This document shows, piece after piece, positions 33,735-42,908 of a stretch of 64,000 bases of DNA. The notes below the pieces were generated by a model, which saw nothing but the letters and a program-made list of their open reading frames with translations, did no database searches and was not told the DNA's origin. The stretch comes from an uncultured Mediterraneibacter sp. GTDB taxonomy: Bacteria; Bacillota; Clostridia; Lachnospirales; Lachnospiraceae. The DNA lies in NCBI GenBank assembly GCA_934309345.1, contig CAKRDD010000013.1, positions 24,641-88,640 on the forward strand, in the 5' to 3' direction. Position 1 is the stretch's first letter; the number at the start of each line of letters is the position of its first letter. The translations under genes and the position numbers were made by a program.

Positions 33735-34565
33735 CTACTTTTTCTGCTTCTTTCTTGAACGCCGGATTGATAGATCCACTACAAGAAAACTAATGATTAA
33801 AAGTGGAATCGCAACACATACCGCAACTGTCAAACTGCTTACCTCAGCCGCATCCGATGTCACTCTGGAGTCATCTCCCGAACGATTTTCAATCCGATGT
33901 CCGCGCACCAGCAGTCTCTGCGTATTGATTCCATATGGTGTACATGTAAGAAGCGTACACAGATCTTTCCCATCTTCAATCTCAAGCAGGCCATAATCTT
34001 CCGGCTCGACAATACTGATCTGGTCAATCTCATATGTCAATACCTTATCATAAATGTGCAGAAGAAAAATATCTCCCTTTTCCAATTTATCAAGGTCTGT
34101 GAACAGCTTCGCACTCGGCAGTCCTCTGTGTCCGGATAATACACAGTGTGTGCCCTTTCCTCCAACCGGAAGAGACGAACCTTCAATATGTCCGATACCA
34201 ACCTGCAGAACAGAATCCTCTACACCGTGATAGATTGGAAGCTTACAACGAATCTCCGGAATCGTGATATATCCCATCATTCCGGTTCCATTTGCATCCA
34301 GAAGACTATCATATAAAGTATCTTCCTCTTCTGATGGTGTAAAGCGTCCGCCATTCGTAATCAACGTCTGGTTGTACTCCTCTGCCGCCGCCAGCGCCTG
34401 CTCCTTCTCCTGATCATCCATCTTCTCTATCTGCTTCGAATAATCCGCAACCGCCTGCGTCTGATGCTTCGAATTCCAGAAATTACTAATTGTCGGATAC
34501 AGCAGTAAGGACAAGCCTGTAAGAAAGATGATTCCCGCAATTATTGTTGAAATATGCTTTCTCAT
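33735..34565 (-). CDS. srtC: Class C (pilin-polymerising) sortase
   Basis: 276 residues from ATG 34565 (GGAGAGG upstream; the frame is open 20 more codons without a better site). TM segments at about 7-25 and 244-266. The core has SLLDANGTGMMGYITIPEI, His146 (LSGHRGLPSAKLF), Cys208 (LLTCTPYG) and Arg217 (INTQRLLVRGHR). Class C sortases join pilin subunits by Lys-Thr isopeptide bonds. It lies directly after the backbone pilin, its expected substrate. A typical DPW-type lid was not clearly identified. Confidence 0.93.
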   Translation of the reverse strand: MRKHISTIIAGIIFLTGLSLLLYPTISNFWNSKHQTQAVADYSKQIEKMDDQEKEQALAAAEEYNQTLITNGGRFTPSEEEDTLYDSLLDANGTGMMGYITIPEIRCKLPIYHGVEDSVLQVGIGHIEGSSLPVGGKGTHCVLSGHRGLPSAKLFTDLDKLEKGDIFLLHIYDKVLTYEIDQISIVEPEDYGLLEIEDGKDLCTLLTCTPYGINTQRLLVRGHRIENRSGDDSRVTSDAAEVSSLTVAVCVAIPLLIISFLVVDLSIRRSRKKQKK

Positions 34566-34672
34566 GTTACAATCCTCTCCTTGCTGCTGTATGGGGAATG
34601 ATAAAACACATTCCCCGTACAGCAAAATTACTTCATTCTTCTCTCACTTACATACCTATAATCGAACAACAA

Positions 34673-36166
34673 TTATTTCATTCTCTTCTTTGTAATCAGT
34701 ACAACTCCGGATCCAATTACAAGGATTGCACCGAAAATGTAGAACAGTGTTGTTCCCATTCCACCTGTGGATGGGAGGATGGAACCGGATTTGTTTTCGA
34801 CTTTAACCAATGTTGCACTTGTTACGGTATTATAGCTAACCTCTCCAGTGCTACTAATTGTTATTTCCACAGGAGCAGACAATTTATTGTATCCCTTAGG
34901 AGCTTCTTTCTCTACCAACTCATATCTACCTGGAGCAAGTCCTTGGATTGTGAACTTACCAGTATTATTTGTTGTCACTTCAGTTGCTGCTGTTGCATCT
35001 TTATCAAATCCATAGTATGCACCTTCTTTTCCTGTTGGTGTTGTTATAGATTTAAGACCAATTTCTTTATTTGTATCTTTTTCTCTTAGTATAAATTTAG
35101 CACCTTCAAGTGGACTTTCAGCCTGTCCTCCTTTTGCTGATTTATCTGTATATTTGAACACTGGAATTTCATAAGTTTTTGTAGTTGTTTTACTATGAAT
35201 TGTTTCAAGATCCTTATTTTCGCCGTACTTCAACCATGTCTCATTCTTATTTTCTTTTGTTGGTCCTACTTCTGCTTTTTCATTCAATGTTGCAGAATAA
35301 GTAACAATGATTGTTGTTGTAGCTGTAATTGATTCACAATAAGTAGGTGTAAAGGTAATATGAAATGTACAACCATCTCCAGTACTCTCAACAGCATAAT
35401 CTGTAGTAGTCGAAAGTTCATTTTCTCCTACCTTCACACTCTCTATACCATTAAAAGTCAAACCTGCGTCCATTTTATCATGTAGCACATAGTTCTGTGC
35501 TCCTGGCTGTGCTGTGATTGTTGTCTGGAATTTTATTGTATCACCAATACTTGCTGTATTACTATCTTTTAAACCAGTATCTTCAACTATCTTTTTCACC
35601 GCGGATGGCGCACTGTTCTTTTCCCGAATAGTTATCTCTGTATCTGTAGTATCCAAAGAACAAAGTGCTCCAGCAGTGGAGTCAACAAGATAATACCCCA
35701 GTGAAAGGTCTGTAAATTCAACTTTACCTGTTGCATCTGGAGTCTTATTGTACGTTGTAAAAGAAGTTCTTGGATGATCTTTTACATATTGTAATGCCGA
35801 TTTTGCTAAGTCGGCAAAATTCGACGACACTGATGATTTAATTGTCACATATCCATCTGTTCCTTTTTCTAGATAAGTTGAACCCTTGTATGCTGAATTA
35901 GTAAGAAACTCATCCCATCCTGTCGCCACCTTATAAGCATAATTTCCTGTATTTGGTTCTGTTGTTTTATCACTAAAACTTTCCAGTTCCAAAATCTGAT
36001 AAATTGTATATGTCTGCCCCTGTATCGGATTCTCAATCGTTATCTTTCCTTTATCAGCTGACGTTCCACTTGTAGTTCCTGCCCCCTCAGCTCCTACCAC
36101 ACTACACATTCCCAATACCATCATAACCGAGAGCATTATGGCGGCAATTTTCTTGATTATTTTCAT
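34673..36166 (-). CDS. Backbone pilin, LPXTG-anchored, isopeptide-domain protein
   Basis: 497 residues. Signal peptide about 1-26 (ending VVGAE), an N-terminal domain ending in a GYYLVDS motif, a D2-type fimbrial isopeptide domain (DTIKFQTTI... from about 205), a C-terminal SpaA/CnaB domain with the E-box YELVEKEAPKGYN, and the sorting signal LPSTG (464-468), hydrophobic segment, KKRMK tail. VFKYTDK is a candidate for the lysine used in polymerisation. Excellent AAGGAGG site. Next to srtC and smaller than the tip adhesin, it is the likely shaft subunit. A GC-rich hairpin lies 27 bases before the gene. Confidence 0.92.
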   Translation of the reverse strand: MKIIKKIAAIMLSVMMVLGMCSVVGAEGAGTTSGTSADKGKITIENPIQGQTYTIYQILELESFSDKTTEPNTGNYAYKVATGWDEFLTNSAYKGSTYLEKGTDGYVTIKSSVSSNFADLAKSALQYVKDHPRTSFTTYNKTPDATGKVEFTDLSLGYYLVDSTAGALCSLDTTDTEITIREKNSAPSAVKKIVEDTGLKDSNTASIGDTIKFQTTITAQPGAQNYVLHDKMDAGLTFNGIESVKVGENELSTTTDYAVESTGDGCTFHITFTPTYCESITATTTIIVTYSATLNEKAEVGPTKENKNETWLKYGENKDLETIHSKTTTKTYEIPVFKYTDKSAKGGQAESPLEGAKFILREKDTNKEIGLKSITTPTGKEGAYYGFDKDATAATEVTTNNTGKFTIQGLAPGRYELVEKEAPKGYNKLSAPVEITISSTGEVSYNTVTSATLVKVENKSGSILPSTGGMGTTLFYIFGAILVIGSGVVLITKKRMK

Positions 36167-36192
36167 TTTCTTCCTCCTTGTTTTTGTTACTG

Positions 36193-36217
36193 CCCCCCCC
36201 CGGAATTTTCCGGGGGG
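36193..36217. promoter_or_regulatory. C9/G6 hairpin between tip adhesin and backbone pilin genes
   Basis: CCCCCCGGAA (36196-36205) pairs perfectly with TTCCGGGGGG (36208-36217) inside a run of nine C. On the transcript no U-tract follows, so it is not a standard terminator. An mRNA-stabilising or processing hairpin that raises pilin relative to adhesin is a reasonable guess; a homopolymer run could also slip. Confidence 0.55.
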
Positions 36218-36236
36218 TGCAGCACACTCTCTTTTG

Positions 36237-39200
36237 TTAGTTTCTTGTTTTTGTTTCTTTATATTTCATCAGCATAAGCACTCCTGCGAAGAGTATTAAT
36301 ATCGCCCCTGCCAATCTGTAAATAAGAACCCCACAACTGCCTGTAGAAGGCAGTTTATTCACACGGTTTTGATTTGTAACGGTTACCATGTCACCGTTGG
36401 TTGCACTGTTCGACTCTGTTGCGCCAGCCTTTGTTGTCGTATATGACGTAAAGTATTCCATTCCGTTCACAATAGCAACTGTAGAAGAATCTTTGATTGG
36501 ACGTCCCTCATCATCAAGTTCAAAAACATAATAGGTTTTTCCCAACTCCAGATCTACAAATTTGTTTTTCTTTGTATCCGTTTCTCCGGCACTATACGTG
36601 ATTTGTATTTTCTGAATCTGAGCGCCTGTTGCCTCTTGATTTTCATAAAGTCCAAACCTATAAGTTCCACTCACTGGATTCGAATCATGACCACCTGGAT
36701 TCTTAAACTTCTTCTCTACAGTAATCTCACCTTTATGGTTTGTAACCGTCAAATTATAGATTGCATCATACAGTTTACGAATCCTTTTATCATTTATACA
36801 TTCTTGCACATACGAAGAATATGCAGCTGGTGTTCCTTCTTTCCTTGGCACCATAATATAAATTGGTTCGCTGTTTACCACATATCCATCCGGAGCATCT
36901 GTCTCTGTCACTTTATAAATCGTATTAAAATCCATCAGCGGATCATTACTCGACTCATCTCTTCCAAAGGTGACCGTTCCGTCATCTCCTGTTGTACCAA
37001 TCCCCACCTTACGTTTTCCGCTTCCATCCTCAACTTCTTTAATATCGCCGTTTCCATCTCTTACACAGTTAACCACCTGGAATGTTGCTCCTGGTAACAA
37101 TACAGATGTATTATTCTGATCTACTTTGGAAATTATCAGCTTCATATTTGTTTCACCGCTTACTGTACCTCCGGCAGAATAGCTGTACTCACCTTCTTCT
37201 ACCTTTGTCCCGTTCGATGGCGTATATCTTTCCCAATACACTACATTTGAGAAAGATACCTTCTTATCCGGCGGCGCATTTACTGTCGCAGTATAGGTAA
37301 TTGTAACCGGTATATCACATGGGATTTCTATCTCCAATGTATTATCGTCTTTAAGTGATGCTTTAAACGTAACCACACTATTAGTGTTTGAATTAACAAC
37401 CTGAATTGTTTTCGGATCCAATATCAAGGTATCACTCAGCTTATCGATCAGCTTCAATTTTGAACCACCTTCTACTGTTGGAAGTGTTTCACCCAGCTGA
37501 TTCGCCTTAACTGTAAAGTTTATTTTTTGATTATTAGAAACGTATTTTTTCTCAAGTTTCTTTGGTGTTATTGTTGCTGGAGATGTTGCTACATCAATCG
37601 TCTTTCCTTCTGTAGTTTGAAGGTCAACACGATTAACAAATTCCTTCGCATCTCCTTTAAGCAGTACATCCGGATCTGTCACTCTACAGACAACCTGCAC
37701 ATCAACTGCATTCTGATCTCTCTGTTTTCCAGCCACAAAATCTCCAAGTTCAATTAACGCCTGATTTTCATTAACATAATAATATGTTGTTATCTGGTTT
37801 GAACTACTATCTGTAGCTGCTGTAACCGTTTTTTCTGTCCATCCATTCAAATTGGAAATCCGATTTGAGGTGATTGTTCCACTTGCTATCCATTTGATAC
37901 GAATATAGGAAAGTTCCATTCCAGCTGGAATCGTCTCTAAAACGCGATACTTTCCTGACATTTCTCCTGCATAGTTTAGTTTAATTGCCCAAGAAGCATA
38001 TTGTCCTGAACCTGTTGTTTGATCTAATTGATCCGTTATTATTTTGCTTGTATCCTTCTTATCTGTACCTTCCAAAGTTTGAGTTATTTTCTTTGTTATT
38101 TTATCATACGTGAACGTCTGACCAAGCTCTTTTAAGATATTTGGAGCCTTATACAACTCCTTTTCCGCTGAATCTTGCTCAACCAAAGCCTCACCCTTAT
38201 CTTGTGTACTAACATGATTTTTATATTTATATGTATCTCGATCATTTATTGGTAGAGACTGCGGTTCTGTCCTCACGATAAAATAAAGTTTATTTCCTTC
38301 AAGCTGATGTGTCTCCTTTGCTGTTACAGTCAATTCACTGTAGTTTCCATCACCCGGGAAATTTTTTTCATTGGTTAATTTTTTTTCAGAAAACCAAGTT
38401 GTTGTAACATCCTCAAGCTTTTCTTTCGCCTTCAATTCTTCCACACTGTTATATTCCGTAATTTGCTTCCCTTCAGGCAACTTTCCTTTATAGATACCTA
38501 CCAGTGAATCCTTATGTAAATAGGAATCTTGCAAACCTGAATCTTTTGAAATCCAATCACGAAAAGATGTATCTTTTAAAATTGCTGTTCCATCAACCTC
38601 TATTACCCAATAAAGCTTTCCATTTTTCCAGGTTTGGGCATCTATTTCCGGTTTCTCATAATACCAGGATGTCTTTCTGACATTCATACTGAAACTACCA
38701 GAAATTGTTATCTCTTTTTGAGATTCTATCGTTGAAATATCAATGGTACTTGTTCCATTTTTAACGTTTCCTGATATTTCAAAACTATTTTGCACTTTAG
38801 CTGAACTAAATGTATTCTGATTTACCGGTTTTGCATAATATGTAAATTTATAAGCATACCTATTGTCTTCCCATCCCAATTGAGATGGTGTTAATTTAAA
38901 AGAATTTAATCCATCAATCTTTACCCATTTTGTTCCTGCTAAAGTCTCATATTTATCGGTTATGCTATTATATTCATACGCCTCGACTTTTGCATATCCG
39001 ACATACTGCATCTTATCCGACTTCAGAGTATCTTTCATCGTCACTTCTGTCGCATCCCAGTCACCCTTTGTTTGGTTAACGTCTACTGTATATAGATAAC
39101 TTCCTGCTGGAACTTCAAACGATTTACTTCCGGACGTATCCTTCTTTATCCCTTCTCCTAATGTCAAATCATATATATCATCATTCATAGTAAACGTTTG

Positions 39201-41372
39201 ATTTGCATTTGTCGCCGGACTTACGGTTTTCTCATCCCACTTATAATTTCCTATCGTTTCATTGTGACCATATGCTTCAAATCCAGTCCCCTTGCTTTTA
39301 TCCGCATTTGATGCTGCTACAATCATACGGTTTTTAATTTCTACATTGTCTTTCTTCATTGCCGCCAATGCTTCTGGCTTTACTGTCACACTGTAAGTCA
39401 CATAATAATGTTCACCCGGATTTATCGTTAATGGGTTTTCAGTCGTTCCAGACACCTTAAAGCTAGTTGGATTGTTTATATTATCAAATTTATCATACGC
39501 ACTCCCATCTGTTGACCACTTCACTTGATAGGCTGAATCATTTACTTGATTATTACCATCTGCTTCTACTTTATATAACTTAACATCATTATTATAAGTA
39601 ACATAACGACGGACTGTTGGATTTGTCGAATTCATATAATGATCCAAATAATCCAGAAATTCAAAATTTCTCAAGGGATAATTACTGCCATTCTTATACA
39701 AATCAAAGTTAAGCTTGTATGAAATTGTATAGGTTCCATTGTCATTTCGAACGACCCCACTTTCACCCAATGCCTTCATATTCTGTGTATCATAATTAAG
39801 CGTTGGCGTAAAAGAATCTCCTTTGGAATCTCGTGGCTGCTCTTTACAAAAAATTTGTGCATTATTTTCAATCTTTTTATTATTTAGTGGCACATTTTTC
39901 TTCAACTTCACATAATAAGTAAGTGTTCGAGTTTCATGCGGTTCCATATCCCCAATCTCCCAAACCATGCTTCCCGGTGGAGTTTCTATCGTAGTTCCGC
40001 TTAAAACTCCTGGTTTTGTGTTATCTACTGCTGTATTTCCAAGATAAATACTTCCCGCATTCTTGCCTTCAGCCTTTGTTTCAACTGGATTTTGCCCATT
40101 TTTACTACTGCTAAGAGTTGTCTTTGTCTCTGTGATTCCCACATAGCAAGCTACACATTGTGAATTAGTCACGAATTTATCAACTATTGAAACGCTCGGA
40201 CATCTATCTTCGTTTGCTGTAACAGTAATCGTATATTTGAGATAATCCTCATCACCTATAGTAACTACTTTTGTTGTGTTACACTCTTTCTTGACACTTA
40301 TTTCTGCATACTTAGCAAGCGCATCGGGTCCAAAATTCAATTGATATTGCTTATCTGCTGTTGTTAATGTCGTCTTGCCTTGATTATCTAATTGGTTTAA
40401 ATCAATTTTCCCTTCTACGTGAAAATTTCCTGCAATAGTTGATGTCCCCGGAGATTTATTTAATTCCTCGAGATATTCCTTTTTAAATGTAACAACAATT
40501 TTTCCATTCTGAACATTGATATGTCCTACCACTTTATTACTTTCATCTACAATATCTCCGGTTGCCACATTCCGCAATTGTATTGGGATTGGATATGTTA
40601 TTGCACAGTTATGATTCCCTATCAATTGGTCTATCGGTATATCTTTATACTGAACCTGCACTCTGATTTTTACATTTCCAGGGATTTCATTCTCTCTACC
40701 GGTCGGAATATCCACCCAGTTTCCATCTTTTTCTTGATAAGACATTGAAACTGATTCTACCTTTGATAGATTCGCACTCAGATCAAACCCTGCCGTCGCC
40801 GTCGTAGCACTTCCCGTTCCGCCTTCACCCTCTGCTACCGGCGCCGGTGTACTCCCTGCCACGACACTTTCTTCATCATTGCCGGCTGTCTCATCCGCTG
40901 TGGTTCCTGCCGTATCTCCATTTTCTCCGTTCTGAGCTACATTTCCATCATCCGATGTCTGAACCTGATTCTGACTTTGACTCTGATCCTGGCTCTGATT
41001 TTGATTCTGTTCCTGACTTTGTCCCTGATTCTGCTCCTGTCCTTCTGTCTGGCTCTGCTCCGGTGTCTGCTGTGAATTTTCCCCTGATTGATCTTCCGAT
41101 GTCTTATCATCTGCATAACACGATTCGGTATGTGTATGTTCTGTTTTTCCGCAAGTCAGCTGTCCGTCACTCGAATAGCATTCTTCTGTATGGCTATGCT
41201 CTTCCTGACCACAGACTGTCTTTCTCTCCAGCGTGATTGCCGGGAGAATCAGCGCATAGACCGTACAGAAAACAACTACACAGGACAGACACAGAATCAT
41301 CTTTCTCCACCGTTTTAACCGGGTTTTGTCTTTTAATAATCTTCTGATATAATCCGTTCCTTTATTCTGCAC
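36237..41372 (-). CDS. Giant LPXTG surface protein, probable pilus tip adhesin
   Basis: 1711 residues. N-terminal membrane/signal segment (about 25-48) with VYALILPAITLE, then two CxxEHxHTExCY motifs (54-66 and 74-86), a Gln/Glu/Ser-rich low-complexity linker (about 91-140) and a long array of immunoglobulin-like isopeptide-type domains. Near the C-terminus are a SpaA-type domain (KLIISKVDQNNTSVLLPGATF...YKVTETDAPDGY) and a CnaB-like domain (GEITVEKKFKNP), then LPSTG (1674-1678), TM and basic tail. Its size and first position among the pilins fit a tip adhesin. Ligand unknown. GTG start after AAGGTGG. No frame break seen. Confidence 0.9.
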   Translation of the reverse strand: MQNKGTDYIRRLLKDKTRLKRWRKMILCLSCVVVFCTVYALILPAITLERKTVCGQEEHSHTEECYSSDGQLTCGKTEHTHTESCYADDKTSEDQSGENSQQTPEQSQTEGQEQNQGQSQEQNQNQSQDQSQSQNQVQTSDDGNVAQNGENGDTAGTTADETAGNDEESVVAGSTPAPVAEGEGGTGSATTATAGFDLSANLSKVESVSMSYQEKDGNWVDIPTGRENEIPGNVKIRVQVQYKDIPIDQLIGNHNCAITYPIPIQLRNVATGDIVDESNKVVGHINVQNGKIVVTFKKEYLEELNKSPGTSTIAGNFHVEGKIDLNQLDNQGKTTLTTADKQYQLNFGPDALAKYAEISVKKECNTTKVVTIGDEDYLKYTITVTANEDRCPSVSIVDKFVTNSQCVACYVGITETKTTLSSSKNGQNPVETKAEGKNAGSIYLGNTAVDNTKPGVLSGTTIETPPGSMVWEIGDMEPHETRTLTYYVKLKKNVPLNNKKIENNAQIFCKEQPRDSKGDSFTPTLNYDTQNMKALGESGVVRNDNGTYTISYKLNFDLYKNGSNYPLRNFEFLDYLDHYMNSTNPTVRRYVTYNNDVKLYKVEADGNNQVNDSAYQVKWSTDGSAYDKFDNINNPTSFKVSGTTENPLTINPGEHYYVTYSVTVKPEALAAMKKDNVEIKNRMIVAASNADKSKGTGFEAYGHNETIGNYKWDEKTVSPATNANQTFTMNDDIYDLTLGEGIKKDTSGSKSFEVPAGSYLYTVDVNQTKGDWDATEVTMKDTLKSDKMQYVGYAKVEAYEYNSITDKYETLAGTKWVKIDGLNSFKLTPSQLGWEDNRYAYKFTYYAKPVNQNTFSSAKVQNSFEISGNVKNGTSTIDISTIESQKEITISGSFSMNVRKTSWYYEKPEIDAQTWKNGKLYWVIEVDGTAILKDTSFRDWISKDSGLQDSYLHKDSLVGIYKGKLPEGKQITEYNSVEELKAKEKLEDVTTTWFSEKKLTNEKNFPGDGNYSELTVTAKETHQLEGNKLYFIVRTEPQSLPINDRDTYKYKNHVSTQDKGEALVEQDSAEKELYKAPNILKELGQTFTYDKITKKITQTLEGTDKKDTSKIITDQLDQTTGSGQYASWAIKLNYAGEMSGKYRVLETIPAGMELSYIRIKWIASGTITSNRISNLNGWTEKTVTAATDSSSNQITTYYYVNENQALIELGDFVAGKQRDQNAVDVQVVCRVTDPDVLLKGDAKEFVNRVDLQTTEGKTIDVATSPATITPKKLEKKYVSNNQKINFTVKANQLGETLPTVEGGSKLKLIDKLSDTLILDPKTIQVVNSNTNSVVTFKASLKDDNTLEIEIPCDIPVTITYTATVNAPPDKKVSFSNVVYWERYTPSNGTKVEEGEYSYSAGGTVSGETNMKLIISKVDQNNTSVLLPGATFQVVNCVRDGNGDIKEVEDGSGKRKVGIGTTGDDGTVTFGRDESSNDPLMDFNTIYKVTETDAPDGYVVNSEPIYIMVPRKEGTPAAYSSYVQECINDKRIRKLYDAIYNLTVTNHKGEITVEKKFKNPGGHDSNPVSGTYRFGLYENQEATGAQIQKIQITYSAGETDTKKNKFVDLELGKTYYVFELDDEGRPIKDSSTVAIVNGMEYFTSYTTTKAGATESNSATNGDMVTVTNQNRVNKLPSTGSCGVLIYRLAGAILILFAGVLMLMKYKETKTRN

Positions 41373-41459
41373 AAATCCACCTTCTTTTTTCTGGTGTGTA
41401 TCTGCTGCCTTCCTGTGTTAGTCTTCCCTTCGATACCTTATAAACTAAACTAATTATTT

Positions 41460-41599
41460 GTAACTGTTCAGAGCCAAGCAAAATTTCAAAAAAGGTTTAA
41501 AATGCTTGCATTTTTTAGACCGTTTTTGAAATTTTATTTGGCGGATACGCCACACCTCCGAAATGCGTAGCATTTTGGAGGTTGGCTCTGAACAGTTAC
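41460..41599. mobile_element. 140 bp foldback (MITE-like) element, copy 2
   Basis: Terminal inverted repeats GTAACTGTTCAGAGCCAA (41460-41477) and its complement (41582-41599), perfect over 18 bp. Flanks AATTATTT (41452-41459) and TATTATTT (41600-41607) match at 7 of 8 bases, like an 8 bp target duplication. Internal hairpins include AAAATTTCAAAAA/TTTTTGAAATTTT, TGGCG/CGCCA and CCTCC..AAATGC/GCATTT..GGAGG. It abuts the signal peptidase stop codon. Confidence 0.8.
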
Positions 41600-41606
41600 T
41601 ATTATT

Positions 41607-42194
41607 TCACTGTATGCTTCCTATTTTATTCAACGGCCAGATCCGGAATATGATCTGTCCTTCTATCTGGTCTTTTGAAATATCACCGATTGCGGTGCTT
41701 CTTGAATCGACCGATGTATCTCTGTTATCTCCCATCAGAAACCAATGTGCTTCTGATACCTGATGTGGGAGATCAATGTCACAATTTCCAAGTGCTTTTT
41801 CTGTCAGATACGGTTCGTCCAGTGTCTGTCCATCAACCGTCACATTTCCGTCCATATCAATATCAACCCACTGTCCCGGACCTGCGATCACGCGCTTGAT
41901 CAGGAGCTTGTTCCCCTGCCAGAATGCAACGACTTCTCCTGTCTTCAGCTGATTGGTCTTCACCGATACTACGATCTGCCCGGCTTCCAATGTCGGTGAC
42001 ATGGAAGAACCGTAAATCTGCAGAACCGGCATCCACAGGGTTGCCACCAGAACAGAGATTGCCGCAACTACAAGTAACACTGCGATTGTCCCACGGAGTG
42101 TTCTTTGATACATAGCCCGATGTCTCAACCTCTTCTGTTCGTTCTCAACTTCTTCTATTGTAGGGATATTAACTGAACGTTCTTTCTTCTTCAC
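41607..42194 (-). CDS. lepB: Signal peptidase I
   Basis: 195 residues: a charged N-terminus, one TM segment (about 35-57), then the type I signal peptidase domain with catalytic Ser64 (YGSSMSPTLE), Lys100 (LLIKRVIAGPGQWVDI) and GDNRDTSVDSR. It cleaves secretory signal peptides outside the membrane. Pilus-linked signal peptidases (SipA type) often have altered catalytic residues, but here both Ser and Lys are present, so activity is expected. GTG start at 42194, close to the end of the coiled-coil gene. Second gene of the pilus operon. Confidence 0.92.
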   Translation of the reverse strand: MKKKERSVNIPTIEEVENEQKRLRHRAMYQRTLRGTIAVLLVVAAISVLVATLWMPVLQIYGSSMSPTLEAGQIVVSVKTNQLKTGEVVAFWQGNKLLIKRVIAGPGQWVDIDMDGNVTVDGQTLDEPYLTEKALGNCDIDLPHQVSEAHWFLMGDNRDTSVDSRSTAIGDISKDQIEGQIIFRIWPLNKIGSIQ

Positions 42195-42198
42195 TACT

Positions 42199-42489
42199 CT
42201 AATCTCGCATATTCTTCTTGGCCTGCTTTGTCAGGCGTGCCAATTCTTTTTCCTTTGCTTTTATTGATTTAAGATAAGTATCAGCAGCTTCCTGTGCCGC
42301 CTGGAATACGCCACTTAGCTCCACTGCCGCATCTGCGATCGATCCCGCCTTCTCCATCGTGATCTCTCTGGACTGAAGCTTTGCTTCTGCCTCATCCAGC
42401 CTGGTCTGAAGCTCTATCTCCCGCTTCTTCATCTCATAGATCAGATCGATCAATTCGCTTCTTCTTAGATGCTTCAAATCGTTCTTCAT
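42199..42489 (-). CDS. Small coiled-coil protein, first gene of the pilus operon
   Basis: 96 residues, no signal peptide or TM segment. Almost entirely helical: DLKHLRRSELIDLIYEMKKREIELQTRLDEAEAKLQSREITMEKAGSIADAAVELSGVFQAAQEAADTYLKSIKAKEKELARLTKQAKKN. I recognise the type as a cytoplasmic protein often next to a signal peptidase in Clostridia surface-protein loci, of unknown function. AAAGGAG 10 bases before the ATG. Four bases separate it from lepB. Confidence 0.75.
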   Translation of the reverse strand: MKNDLKHLRRSELIDLIYEMKKREIELQTRLDEAEAKLQSREITMEKAGSIADAAVELSGVFQAAQEAADTYLKSIKAKEKELARLTKQAKKNMRD

Positions 42490-42583
42490 ACATCATTGAC
42501 TCCTTTGTCTTGATTTCCTGTTTCTTCTTATGAAACGGTTCGTTCAAATCTAAGACTTTAGCCTTCTTTTTTACGTCAAGCAG

Positions 42584-42612
42584 ATTATAGTACGCAGATA
42601 TTCTCTTGTCAA
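42584..42612 (-). promoter_or_regulatory. Consensus promoter of the pilus operon
   Basis: Minus strand: -35 TTGACA (42607-42612), 17 bp spacer, -10 TATAAT (42584-42589): a perfect sigma A consensus, with a leader of about 88 bases. It suggests strong constitutive potential unless controlled by a repressor or phase switch, neither of which is evident. Confidence 0.9.
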
Positions 42613-42842
42613 TTGCATTTTAGCAATTTTTACCTGTTTTCTCGAGTTTTTTTATCATTTTTTCACATTTTAGACACATTATTATGATTTGTCTAGAAAT
42701 AGATTATGTATTTTGTATTATTTTTTCCTTTTATTCGTCTTATCCTGTATTTCTGTTTAGCTATCACCACTGCCATTCTGAGTTATACCCATAACTTTCC
42801 CGCTTTTGTAAAAGCGAAACGTTTCGTTTTATAAAAAAGAAA
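42613..42842. other. Intergenic stretch with a CGAAACGTTTCG palindrome
   Basis: No gene. AT-rich, except for a 12 bp perfect palindrome CGAAACGTTTCG (42815-42826) flanked by A4 and T4. It could be a second terminator hairpin for the EIIA gene or a LacI-type operator; it is about 200 bases upstream of the pilus promoter. Confidence 0.45.
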
Positions 42843-42887
42843 GACCGCCGGGGACGGTTTTAAAACTCTGTTCCATCCTCAGCGGTC
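42843..42887 (-). terminator. Terminator of the EIIA-Glc gene
   Basis: Minus strand GACCGCTGAGGATGG pairs with CCGTCCCCGGCGGTC (imperfect), followed by TTTCTTTTTTAT; 22 bases past the stop. Confidence 0.85.
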
Positions 42888-42908
42888 GGTCATTCCTAAA
42901 AATCCATA

